Assembly: GCA_002104985.1 (NCBI GenBank)
Contig: MCGO01000035.1
Coordinates: 310,001 to 374,000, forward strand
Origin: Rhizoclosmatium globosum
Taxonomy: Eukaryota; Chytridiomycota; Chytridiomycetes; Chytridiales; Chytriomycetaceae
DNA length: 64,000 nt
Reading direction: 5' to 3'
In this document: positions 10,863-21,209 of the stretch, one piece after another
Layout: each line of letters begins with the position of its first letter
Position numbering within the stretch: position 1 is the first letter of the stretch
Translations under genes and position numbers: made by a program
Notes under the pieces: model-generated
What the model was told of the DNA's origin: nothing
Database searches by the model: none
The model's input: only the letters and a program-made list of their open reading frames with translations

Positions 10863-13248
10863 TCATTCCAAGTAATCAACAAATCGCTTCAACCTCTCCG
10901 CAATGTTCGCATTCACTCGATACCTTCCCAAATCATCCCCAAGGCTCGTAATTATGTAATAAATATTCGTTTTGAGGACTATATGATCCTATTAGCTCTC
11001 AAACCGCCCCCCAAAGCGACAAGAAACTTACCGTGTATCATAGCCTCAGGCTCTCGTAGCACAACAGCGCCATGCTGTTTACGTCCGTGGCTACGTTCTA
11101 ACGCAGCAGGTGGACTCGACAAGTGCGTTTCAACGGCAACAAGACAATTGACAAGAGACTCGAGGATATCTGGAATATCGCGCTGCACAATACCATACTT
11201 GTCTTCCTTCGTTCCTGAAATAACGAGCTTCGACACAGCTTCATGCATAAAATAAGGTTAGTATGACTAAACAGCGCGAAAGAAAAAAAAGGAAGCTCAC
11301 ACTGAATCGCGAGTGAAATCACTTCATAATCAGCAAAAGCTTCCCTCGTCACACGTCTCAACCCTTTCCCCTGTTTTGGTCCAACGAGCCCTTGCAATTT
11401 CTTGACAACAGATTCAAGTCCAACAAACTTGACAACACTTTCCACGGAAACCGCCGAGTGCCAAGCCTTTGTCTTTTCCTTTGAGTTCCCAACTTTATAC
11501 AATCCCTTTGGATCCGCAGCAGACCCGTTCATTGACGGTACACTTGCCGAGTCGGAAGTCTCTTGCAACGAATCCAAAAGCGTTCCAATAACGTTATCGT
11601 TCTTGACAGGGCTAGGTTTCACAGCACCTGTAAGAAGTTTTGCTCGTTTGATGGGACTTGCTGGACTCATGATATTTCCAGCATCCCCCAACTTAAGTGC
11701 CGTAATAGACCCCGCAACTGGTTTCTTTTTCTCAATACCGCCACCATCTTTTGATTTACCGGTACCAGAGGATGCGGGTTTGTTTTTCTGGAGGGTTGTG
11801 AGTGTATCCTTGAGCCGGTTCACACGGACGAGGCAAGCAGCTGCGATTTGGATCCATGCAGAGTTTACGCTGGTGGTCACGTCTTGGCCTTGGAACCCGC
11901 CTGCGTATGCGGCTGGGGTGAGTTGGTTCCCGCCTTCAATGTGGGACAGGTTGTTGAAGAGGTTGTCGCGGAATGTGCGGCCTTCAGGGCCAGTTGCGAT
12001 TCGGGCGAGGTCGAGGAATACGAGGGAGGTTTCGTAGGTTGCCTTGGGGTTGTTTCGGAAAGAGAGGATTTGAGGGGTGGGAGGATGAGGGGGAGGGTTG
12101 GTGTGTGGGAGAGGGGAAGGGAATAGGTTGTTTCGAGGGATGTGTAGAGAGTTTCCCAGAGGAGAATGATGTACCAGGTTGTGAGGATGAGTTCGAGGAG
12201 GGATGGGAGGGAGAAGAGAGGGATGGAGACGATGGGGTTTCTTGTAACGGTCTCAGTGAAGATGGAAACGGTTGATGCAAAGAAAGAGTAGAGTGGGCGA
12301 CGAAGTAAAAGAGTAAATAAAATGTGGTAGGAGACTGAATAGAGGATTGAAAGACGGATGGAACGGGCGAGAATGGTGGGGATAGAAGCAATCATGGATG
12401 CACTCCATTTACGCTAAAATACCATCAAATAAGCTACTTTTTAAATCATAATAGATATCTACATACATGGACACTGGCAAATGCATGTGTACGTCGTTGG
12501 TAAAAGGCGTCGATCGCAGCATAAACGGGACCAAGCAGCAACACAGCACTCAAGATGTATACTAGCAATTCGTTGAGTTCTCTCTGGCCATATTTTCTAC
12601 ACATATTGATTAGATTCGATGTTGCTCTTGATCCAGTCAGGAAACATACCCTTCTGGACGAAGGATCATTGACGCGCCAAAGGGCAGCCAGTCACGGCGC
12701 AGCAACAACGCCAATCTAGCCACGAGACCGATAACTGGCGCTGATGCAAACAAGGCGATTGCCACATTGTTTTTAGACTTTGAGGATGAAGTTGCAGCCA
12801 GGGCAATCGCGTGGGTGGAAGCAAGGGACAGGAGACACGCGACGGTTGTTCGAATGACAAAGCCTTGATTTTGAAGGGTGTGAGTTGTTTTGTGAGTTGA
12901 GTTGTGAAGAAAGGGAAGCTCACCAAGGACACTGCCCTTCACACCACCACCAACAACACCGCCAACAAGAGCAGCAATCCCAACAGAAACCACCGAATGT
13001 TGACCAGTTGCGATGCTTTGACGCGCAGCAATTGCGGCGGCGTAGCTGTTTCCAGTTGCTGATGCTGTTCGTGGTTGTGTGTTTGACGCTGAAGCTGTGG
13101 ATCCTGGGACACTGGCACTCAAGCCACTTGGAACACTGTCAACTCGTTCGCCTTGACTGTTGCCACTGCCACTGCCACTGCCACTGCCACTACTTGCGAT
13201 GCTGTCCTCGCCAAAGATGGCCCGTCGTCGAAGTCCTCCTTCGTTCAT
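10863..13248 (-). CDS. NDC1: Nucleoporin NDC1, apparently broken by one base
   Basis: Exons 13248-12924, 12863-12650, 12596-12467, 12413-11301, 11238-11032 and 10978-10863 would give about 701 residues. The N-terminal half has Ser/Gly-rich sequence and then several membrane spans; the conserved LLWE segment lies in exon 4. The C-terminal half is soluble and contains TSLVFLDLARIATGPEGRTF, EDKYGIVQRDIPDILESL and the terminal YIITSLGDDLGRYRVN, all typical of NDC1, which anchors nuclear pore complexes and spindle pole bodies in the nuclear envelope. Within exon 4 the frame changes near 12046-12049 (a G run on the plus strand); one extra base there would join both halves. No splice pair rescues it without deleting the conserved membrane region. 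Confidence 0.8.
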
Positions 13249-13427
13249 TTTTGGGATGTTTCTTTCCTGGTTCAAAGAAAAGCAACAAACTAAACAAAGC
13301 TCTCTATCTCTTCTGGAATGTATAAATAGGAACACTTTAGGAAATGTCCAAACACGTGTCTCGTTCACCAGTCCACAAATAGCAACTTATCTTTCTTTTT
13401 TTCTCTTGAATCCAAATCAATCAATCC

Positions 13428-16330
13428 ATGTTCTATGTTGACGATGTCGTTGAGCGGGCAGCAACGCCGGACCAGCACCAACGACTTCTCGGCCTTGTGA
13501 TTGCCACGGCTCTCGAAGACGAAGACTCGGATGACGACAACGATGCCAACGAGAACAACAACAAAGAACCACCACCGCCAACTGGATTCGTGCGCGTGGC
13601 CTGGCTCAACGGATCAAAACACGAAACAATTAACGAACAAACAATTAAACTGGTCGACAGAGCCGCGTCAATTGGTGGTGCGTGCCTCTTGATTCACTCT
13701 CTCCCAAAAGAAACTATCAATCAAACAATCCACACTCAGATATCGTGAGACATCCTTCTCATCCAAGACAGTCAGGAACTGTGTCACATGTCGCTCTCTC
13801 ACTGTCACTCCTCCATGGCGCCGCATCCTCCCTCCTTCCCTCTTTCATGGACTCGACCCTCTTCAGATTCATTCATCCTCTCGAAGAAGGAATGCTCGTA
13901 TCTTACTCAAATTGGATTGGAGAAATAACACATTTAACTGACAAGATTGCTCTCTTGATTCCATCAACTCAAGCTATTGTGATTCCGAAGGATACTGACA
14001 GGATTCTTCCCATGGATGGCATTGATGATTCTTCAAAGTTTGCTCTCGCTCGTTTCTATCCTGGACAGGCAGTCGCGAGTGAAACTAAATTAAATTTGAA
14101 GAATGGTGTTTGGTTGAAAGGAGAATGGAATGACAGTTTCCGTCTGGATGAAGTATTGATTGTTGTGGGGGTCAAGGCTGTAAAAGCTCAAGTTCTATGG
14201 AGAGTGTATAATACACTGCAAGTATGTTCTTCATTAAGGGCGTTTGTTGGATATAACTAACTACACTGAAATAGAATACAACGGGTACTAGCCAAGTTGA
14301 TCCACCACCAGAAGAAATTGATCCATCTCTCCTTACTCCACTCACAAGCATATTTGAACCATTATCATTCCAATGTGGAGATTTTGTAACATTTCGCGAT
14401 GAAGCACTCGCGAAACAAATTCTCAACCTCGCACCCCACTTTGAAATGGACACAAGCCCCTTCATGTTTGCCTTGGTATCAAACCAACCTCTACTCATTA
14501 CCCTGTCTAACCCTCAAAAACAAACAAACCAAAAAACAGCGAATCGCAGAAACAAAAACAACAGTAACAGTACAATGGCAAGACGGCACATCCACAGCCT
14601 CCCTCCCCTCAACAGAACTAACCCCGCTCCTCCACCCGGACGACCACGACTTCTGGCCCACAGACTACATAACCCTCGCCCCAACCACCACCTTCCCCCT
14701 CTCCCACCCCTCCACAACCCAACCACACCCAACCCAAGACACAATAGGCCTCATCCTCCACTGCAACGCCCGCGCAAGAACAGTCCAAGTCCGCTGGTAC
14801 ACACAAGACCTAACAACCCTACACCCCTCCCCACCCCTCTCCTACTCCTCCTACGAAGTCCAAATGCACCCGGACCTCCAACACCGCCCGGGGACCGCGT
14901 GATCCTCACCCGCGCGCAATCGGACGCGTCGACGGACTGGTTTGGAGAGGTCTTGCGCGTTGATTTGGAGACGGGGTTGGTGGATGTACGGTTTTTCGGG
15001 TCTGGGTGTGTTGGGGTTTGTTCGCCGGGTGTTCTTTTGGTGTATAAGGTTGTTGGGGAGGAGGAGGAAGGGGGGGAGGAGGGGATGGAGGAGGATGAGT
15101 GGGAGGATCAAGTGTGGGATGCGGATTCGGAGAGAGGTGGGGGGAGTAGTGTTTCGGGGGTTTCTTGGGAGACGGATGATGACGATGTGGGGGTAGGAGG
15201 TGGTGGTGGTGGAGAGGATCCGTTTGAGGTGGATGATGAGGAGATGGCTGATAGTGTTGACGCGTTGAATAAGACGCATATTGGGACGCCGCCGGATGGA
15301 ATGCAAGTTTTTTCAGGAGGAGATAGGAGACCGCCGTTGAAGCTTGTCAAAAGCGTGAGTATGTTGACGGAGGATGAGATCGAATGGAATACGTTCAAGA
15401 GCTTGGAGCGTGCGCCTGAGGGACATCGGTTTTATGCGTCAGGGAGTTTATCGTATCCTCATGCGTTTCATCAGCGGATACGAAAAGAGGTTTGTGTTAC
15501 GATTCCACTGTTAAAGAAGCTCATTTTCGCATAGTACTCGATCCTTTCCAAAACTCTACCTCAAGGAATCCTTGTTCGCGTCTTTGAAGACCGGATTGAT
15601 TTACTACGTGTCCTCATGATTGGTCCTGATGCAACACCATACGAAGGCGGGTTATTCCTCTTTGACGTATCACTTCCAGTTGACTACCCCAACTCTCCAC
15701 CCAACGTCTTCTTCCATTCCTGGACTTTTGGAATGGGCAGAATGAATCCGAACCTGTATGAAGGTGAATGAATAATGAAAAAATCAAATATCCCACCTTA
15801 ACTCTCAAAAAACAAACTCAGATGGAAAAGTATGCCTCTCCCTCCTCGGAACATGGACAACAACCCACCCTTCCGAATCATGGTCCCCCACAAAATCAAA
15901 CCTCCTCCAACTAGTCGTATCTCTCCAATCCCTCGTCCTCACCCGGCAGCCATACTTCAACGAGCCTGGGTACGAAAAGCAGATTGATACAGAGGAGGGT
16001 CGGTTAGCTTCTCAGTTGTACAACGAACGTGTGTACCTGCTCGTCTTGCGGAGCATGGAGTTTGTGATGAAGGAGTTGTTGGATGGGTTTGAAGGAGAAA
16101 TTGGGTATCATTTTTATAGGGTTGGTTGGTTGAGGAAAGTGTTGGAGAGGGGGAACGAGATTGTTTCGAGGAGTTTGTTGTTGGCGGGGAAGGATGAGGA
16201 CGAAGTGGATGAGGGGGTGGGTGGAGAGGTTGTTGGGTTTCCGATTCGGAGTGTAAGTGTTGGGTGTTTGAAGTTGTTGAGAGTTCGTTTGGATGCTTTG
16301 GCAGCGTTTGCGGATGGGAGAGTTAATTGA
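13428..16330 (+). CDS. UBE2O-like E2/E3 hybrid ubiquitin-conjugating enzyme, one apparent frame break
   Basis: Exons 13428-13677, 13740-14221, 14275-14475, 14540-15489, 15535-15763 and 15822-16330 encode about 873 residues. The large N-terminal region has SH3-like modules seen in UBE2O (VRVAWLNGS.., LVDRAASIGD, TVTVQWQDGT, FWPTDY, VQVRWY, HPDL, GDRVIL), then an acidic stretch. The C-terminal UBC domain contains PYEGGLFLFDVSLP, DYPNSPPNVFF, the HPN-equivalent NPNLY and the catalytic site DGKVCLSLLGTW (about Cys709), followed by SLLGTW-type and helical segments. UBE2O enzymes monoubiquitinate basic or orphan proteins directly. The frame shifts near 14890-14893 (GGGG) between HPDLQHRP and GDRVIL, which are contiguous in relatives, so a missing G is likely. 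Confidence 0.82.
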
Positions 16331-16477
16331 TTTTAATTTATTTATGGGAATGTGAGGAAACACGTGTTTTTGCAATCTGTCGGACTCAGGAAGTGCGAAA
16401 AGTATTTATGGGCGAAATTGCTCAAATTGGTTTCAAAACAGTATAACAGTTCGAAAAAACTCAAAGTCAAGCAACCG

Positions 16478-17782
16478 ATGTTGTGTGAGTTTGTCTACCG
16501 CCAGTTCTATCTTTATTGATATCATATGCAGCAGTAAACGGTTTGGATATGGATAGCCTCCTCCACAAGTATGGTTAGTCGATCATCGCACTTAGCCTGC
16601 CCCCTTTATCCACACCTCATCACCATTCTTTTCCAGCCGATATGACACAAATCACGGCAGAGAACTCGGATTCGGCAGACTTGGCGACATTGGTAACGAG
16701 TACTTCATTTAAGGCTGGTCACTCAAAAGACTGACTTGAACATACAGACCGAGATCCAGGGTAATCTTCAAAGAAACATACGAGAAAAGACGTCTCGTCT
16801 CACGATCATCATGAATGAAAGATGTTCAAAAGCGCCAATTCAGATCTCACGACCGCAAAAGTTGCTGCAGAACGAGAGCTTGAGGGTCTCTTGAGAGAAA
16901 GAGCTGTGCTAGAGAAAGGGCTCGCCGAGGGTCGAGCTGAATTGAATCACAATTTGCTTCGTTTGCAGGCACTTCAAGGGCGCGATCAAGAAGTACGAGA
17001 TGTGGTGTGGAAAGTCTTGAATTTCGTTCCTGACGTCGAAGAACAATATTACTCCAAAGTATTAGATCATGCTATCAAGCAGTTTTACACGGTTTGTTTG
17101 CGCCGTGATTTTAGAGCTTGTTCACTAATTCGTTCTGAAGTTTGCAACAGACGCTGAAAACATACGGACAGCCTTGGAAGCTGTGTCTGAAGCTGTGTCT
17201 TCGCTCTCCCAATCTACAATCTGCTGTGAAGCAACACTGATGGACATTTATCATGTGATTCAATGGAGAGTTTCCATACGTCTGATTGCCGCTTTCTCAG
17301 CTTGGCCAAAATTGAAGCATGTCGTTAATGAACCAGACTTTGCAAGATTTACCAACCCACCAAATCGGTACCCCAATTTCAGTGACGTTTCCGCTCATGA
17401 GCGATACATTCGGTCCGAACCTGAATTCACGTCAGGAACCGAAGCTTACAAGTCTTACTTGACACAGTTGCAGGAATTCCTTCTTGTTGAACAGAAAAGT
17501 ATTCAAGCAGAACTTTCTAAAACTAAAGGTGCGTTGTTGCATCTGTCGGAACAAGTCTCCGTGATTCGGTGTCGGTTGTTGGAATCAAGAATCGAGAGTC
17601 TTGGATACAGGCGTAGCGCTGGTACGGACCACGTTTTCTTCAAGCTGGACAGAAAGCTCTTGGATCGTATTTTGAATGGAACTGATGTAGCCGTCAGTGA
17701 AAAGCAAATTGGAATGGCTGTTGGGCAGGTGTATCCGAATGTGTTGAACTTTGGTGAAGTTCTGCCACCATCTTATGAGTGA
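16478..17782 (+). CDS. Coiled-coil protein, unrecognised
   Basis: Proposed exons: 16478-16484, 16532-16573, 16637-16692, 16748-16760, 16844-17091, 17141-17782 (335 residues). The middle is a clear coiled coil (AAERELEGLLRERAVLEKGL). The C-terminal part has a helical region, then LDRKLLDRILNGTDVAVSEK and QIGMAVGQVYPNVLN, and ends in LPPSYE, a PPxY-like tail. The 5' end is uncertain: it needs a 7-nt first exon and a 13-nt exon, or else one missing base near 16818, with the coding then continuing from 16748 without a break. No known family was recognised. A degenerate copy of its C-terminus lies at 19.3-19.4 kb beyond the receptor gene. Confidence 0.6.
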
Positions 17783-18198
17783 TTTCATGACGGCATCACT
17801 TACTCGAATAACATTATTGTTTTTCAAAGCTATTTTGTTAATTTCTTGAATAAAATAGGAAAAAATTTGTGCTGATCTGCAAACGTATAATTCCCATGCA
17901 AATTTAAGCCTTCTCATCGACAGGATTCTTTTAAAACATGCAAGTTTGAGGTAGCTTAAATAATAATGACTGTATACTGCCAGCCCCAGAAGCAAAACCA
18001 CAAGCGAACGACGATTGGGTTCAAGACAAATGAAACAAAACTACATATTCTCTTAGTTCCTTCTCTTCATCCACCGTGTCATCTTCCTATTGTCAAAATG
18101 GTTGACGATTTAACTTCTTGGGGCTTTCTCTGATAAACGAGGAGCGTGCATTCGGAATTAGCTGAAATCACAACCCAAAGCTAAAATTTTCTTCGCTC
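17783..18198. other. Intergenic spacer
   Basis: 416 bp between the coiled-coil gene and receptor A; expected to hold the 3' end of one and the promoter of the other. No further feature recognised. Confidence 0.4.
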
Positions 18199-19155
18199 AT
18201 GGCATCCTTCATTCACGCCATGAACACTACTGGCAGCAGCGCCGTCGTAACATCCAATCCAAGCGGTATTACTGGTTCAAGACTATTCCTGGTCCGCTAT
18301 GCCCTCGAACTGCCCATCTATGTAGTCGGCTGCGTCCTAAACGTCTACGTCATCTACAAGTTCCTCCGCAACAACCGAAAGAACTACGAAGCATCTCGCA
18401 TGAACCGTATCATCACTTGCCTTTTGGTTGCTTGTTTGGCTTGGTCGGTCGTATCCTGCATTCGTTATGTCAGTTGGCTTGGAGAAGCTGGCAACAATTT
18501 AGTCTTGCTTACGATTGAAGCGTTTGCTGGGATGGTCTGTTTGGCTACAATCTTGTCGTTTAACGTCATGTTGGCACTTGAGCGGTACTTTGTGATGCGT
18601 CAAAGAACGGATAAGGAAACGCAAGGGTACTTTACGCTTGTTGGATTTATTCTTGGAATCTATTCGTTCATTATGTTGGGTGTATATGCCACATCGTCCA
18701 GTAACGATTCAGTTCTGCCTGACAAGGAACTCCAGGCTGGCATCTGGATTTGGTCTACAGCCGTATACTATACAGCTACAATTGTTGCGATTATTGCTCT
18801 ATACATTTCAACGTTTTTTCACACCAGAAACGTACTTCGAATGCATATCCAAACGTATTCAACAAGCGCAGCTGAAATGTTAATTCGAAAAAGAGCCATT
18901 CTCGAAATTGAGCGAAAGGTCCTGTTTTATTCGATTTGTTTTGGTTTCATTGTAGTCATCTGCTACCTCCCCGAGATTCTCATGAATGGAGTCATCGTTG
19001 CTGGACTCGTGAATCCTCACACACAAACGGATCTACTAGAAATTTGGAAATGTGTGGCCAATGTGTTTGTTGCGTGTGATACGGTTGTGACTCCGTTGCT
19101 TGTGGTGTTTGTAGGTCCAAAAGAAGTTCAAGACGACTCTGAAGTTGAGATGTGA
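18199..19155 (+). CDS. Seven-transmembrane receptor A (rhodopsin-like GPCR candidate)
   Basis: Intronless, 318 residues, seven hydrophobic segments with an extracellular N-terminus carrying an N-x-T site (MNTTG). The third membrane helix ends in LERYFVMRQ, in the place of the E/DRY motif of class A receptors. The sixth contains a conserved Pro (ICYLPEIL) and the seventh reads CDTVVTPLLVVFVGP, where class A receptors have NPxxY; the Asn/Tyr are not kept. The loop after helix 3 (MRQRTDK) and helix 5 (ALYISTFFHTRNVLR) match receptor B at 21.2 kb, so the two are paralogues. The ligand is unknown. The tail is short (about 12 residues), which limits kinase/arrestin-type regulation. Confidence 0.75.
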   Translation: MASFIHAMNTTGSSAVVTSNPSGITGSRLFLVRYALELPIYVVGCVLNVYVIYKFLRNNRKNYEASRMNRIITCLLVACLAWSVVSCIRYVSWLGEAGNNLVLLTIEAFAGMVCLATILSFNVMLALERYFVMRQRTDKETQGYFTLVGFILGIYSFIMLGVYATSSSNDSVLPDKELQAGIWIWSTAVYYTATIVAIIALYISTFFHTRNVLRMHIQTYSTSAAEMLIRKRAILEIERKVLFYSICFGFIVVICYLPEILMNGVIVAGLVNPHTQTDLLEIWKCVANVFVACDTVVTPLLVVFVGPKEVQDDSEVEM

Positions 19156-19301
19156 GATATAGAGCGTAAATAAAAGGAATTTTAAAGTTAAAGCGCATGA
19201 TTTCAGCTTGAAAGATCGCTAAAACAAAGCCTCAGATTGGATCTCTACGTAAGAAACACTTTTCCATCCACACTACCTAAGCTAAAATATCAGAAGCCAT
19301 A

Positions 19302-19466
19302 GAGTTAAAACTTGAATGAAACGTGTTTTGAATTGGACGGAAGTATAATAGCCAGGAGCGAAATGGAAATTGGACTTGCTCTTGGCCGAGTTTATCCAGA
19401 CGCTTTCCGTGGAGGATTTGCCACCATTATAATTTCTCATAATATTGTGATTAGTAAGAGTTAATC
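19302..19466 (+). pseudogene. Relic of the C-terminus of the 16.5-17.8 kb coiled-coil gene
   Basis: A short frame reads ELDGSIIARSEMEIGLALG followed by RVYPDAF. It aligns with ILNGTDVAVSEKQIGMAVG followed by QVYPNVL of the coiled-coil protein, and nucleotide similarity extends through GT(A/G)TTTTGAATTGG. Nothing of the rest of the gene is recognisable. Its position after receptor A, on the same strand, suggests decay of one copy of a tandem duplication. Confidence 0.6.
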
Positions 19467-19497
19467 TAAAAATAAATATTTGTTTTGAAAGACAATC

Positions 19498-21122
19498 ATG
19501 ACCAACCAGCAGAGTTTAGCATCTTGGGCGTCAGCCAACCTTCCTGAATGGAACGACAATGCGCGAATGTCAGCACTGTTTTCACGATTCCCTGAGCGAG
19601 CCGTGAATGAAAAGATCTACGAGGTAATGCACGAGGTATCATGTGCGAGGCAGACTTGATGCTGATGGAACCCAAACCACCGTTCAGTCACGGCTGCGCT
19701 TCTGGACCGGTGCAATCACAGGAGCAGCCCGCGAAGGTTCGAGTTGAATCATGTTGAAAAGGTACTCAAAGGGCAGTGCTTCAGGGCTCTTGTCCACCGG
19801 AAACACAACAACAATCGATGCATCTGAGATTGCAAGTCGGTTCGCACGAAACGGATTAACGCCACTCGGACTCGAAACTGTTTTGGTTTGTTTTGGATTG
19901 GATTGGATTGGATTGGATTGGATTGCTCGATTAAACAACGGTTGAAACAGACAGAGCTGCGCAAGTCCGGGGCCCTGGTTCCGCTTTCAACGTACATTCA
20001 GTCGCTGGATCAGTTGGATAGTGAAAGCAGTTGGTCGCTGGCGGGTCTCGTGAAGAGTTCGGTGTCATTTGGATTCGCTCTTGTCTTTGGCTCCACAGCC
20101 ACTTCAACTGATGACACCGACCTTGTCCTTCTCGCTCTCGCCCAGGTATTCTTTAAACCTTGTTTGTTAACCCTGCTTAATTTTATTAAAGGAATACGGA
20201 ACTCGTCTCGTAAACTGGGTGAAGGACAACTCAATCTACTCAACCGATGCTTTACAAGACGAATCAATCTTTGGAAAAGCACTTCCTGATACACATTTCA
20301 CTCAAACAGACTACCTAGTTCTTGCACAGTGGTTGCAAGAAACGCGAAAAGCTGTGGTGAAAATGTCAAATGGACGTGTCAAAGCCATCAAATTCCTCAC
20401 ACCCTCCTCATCTACATCATCAAAAGCTGCATCTACAATCACAGAATCTGACCTGGGTGTTCTAGAAATCAAAAAAACTGTCAACCTCTTATCCCGTCAA
20501 ATAGAAGACTTGGAACAGAAAGCAGAGCAACTCAAAGTAGAAGCCATGAAACATTTGAATGCAAACTCTAAAGTGCGCGCAAAAGCTTGTTTGAAGCAAA
20601 AGGCTGTGGTGAATGGAGTCCTGGAAAAGCGTGTTGCATCTCTCCACACTCTTGACGGAATCCTTGGAAAGATCCAGCAAGCAGAGACAGATTCCGAGGT
20701 AACTCTTTTTGATTTTATCGCCTTCGTTACCAGATAATCATTGTATGACAACGAAACAGATTCTGAAAGCATACGAAACTGGATCTTCCACACTCAAATC
20801 AATCATTGCCAATTCAGGCGTCACAACAGACCGCATCGATACAGTCATGGATAGCCTTCACGATGCTCTTGCAGATCAAACTGAAATTGATGAGGCGTTT
20901 GCATACCATAACCAAAAACTGCAGGAAAATGTTGCAGATGACGATGAATTAGAGAAAGAGTTGGACGCATTGGTTGAAAGTGATGCAAAGAAGGAGGCTG
21001 CAGTTTCTATGGATGATGAGCTTGTGAGTATGTTGGACTCCTTGAAGGTAGAGAGTTCAAGTTTGCCTGTTTCAAGTGAAGAACCCGAGAAGCAGAAGGA
21101 GAGAGTGAAAGAATATGCATAA
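19498..21122 (+). CDS. CHMP7: CHMP7 / Snf7-family ESCRT-III protein
   Basis: Exons 19498-19623, 19688-19736, 19785-19885, 19951-20145, 20192-20698, 20760-21122 (446 residues, near human CHMP7 at 453). The N-terminus has the CHMP7 pattern LPEWNDNARMSALFSRF, RLRFW and the winged-helix part FARNGLTPLGLETVL. The C-terminal half is an Snf7-type helical core rich in Lys/Glu (NLLSRQIEDLEQKAEQLKVEA, KQKAVVNGVLEKRVASLHTLDGIL) and ends with acidic helices (ELEKELDALVES) where MIM motifs lie in the family. CHMP7 recruits ESCRT-III to the inner nuclear membrane for envelope sealing and works in endosomal sorting. The acceptor at 19784 was chosen because it alone restores the phase. Intron 3 contains a GGATT repeat. 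Confidence 0.88.
19891..19923 (+). repeat. GGATT microsatellite inside a CHMP7 intron
   Basis: Five to six tandem TTGGA/GGATT units lie in the 65-nt third intron, just after its donor. Too short and too isolated to be a telomere repeat. Confidence 0.8.
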
Positions 21123-21209
21123 ATGTCTTACGTAAATAGAAAAATTTGCTTGTATTCGAAATATCGGTCATAAAAAATTTTCCAGATTTTGAAATCACCA
21201 CCGCACATC

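Noticed and set aside
13140..13200. Repeat-rich 'CRISPR-like' CACTGC units
   Set aside because: Short in-frame repeats encoding Ser-Gly in NDC1 exon 1; no spacers.
14446..14600. NNSNSTMARRHI frame as coding in the UBE2O-like gene
   Set aside because: The stretch 14476-14539 is a phase-0 intron with a CTAAC branch site; the UBE2O-like sequence resumes in the other frame.
19738..19784. Frame loss in CHMP7 after RLRFW
   Set aside because: Splicing from GAAG/GTTC to CTTCAG/GG gives a 48-nt intron and a continuous CHMP7 protein.
19891..19923. GGATT repeat as interstitial telomere
   Set aside because: Only five or six units, inside an intron, and not the usual fungal TTAGGG repeat.
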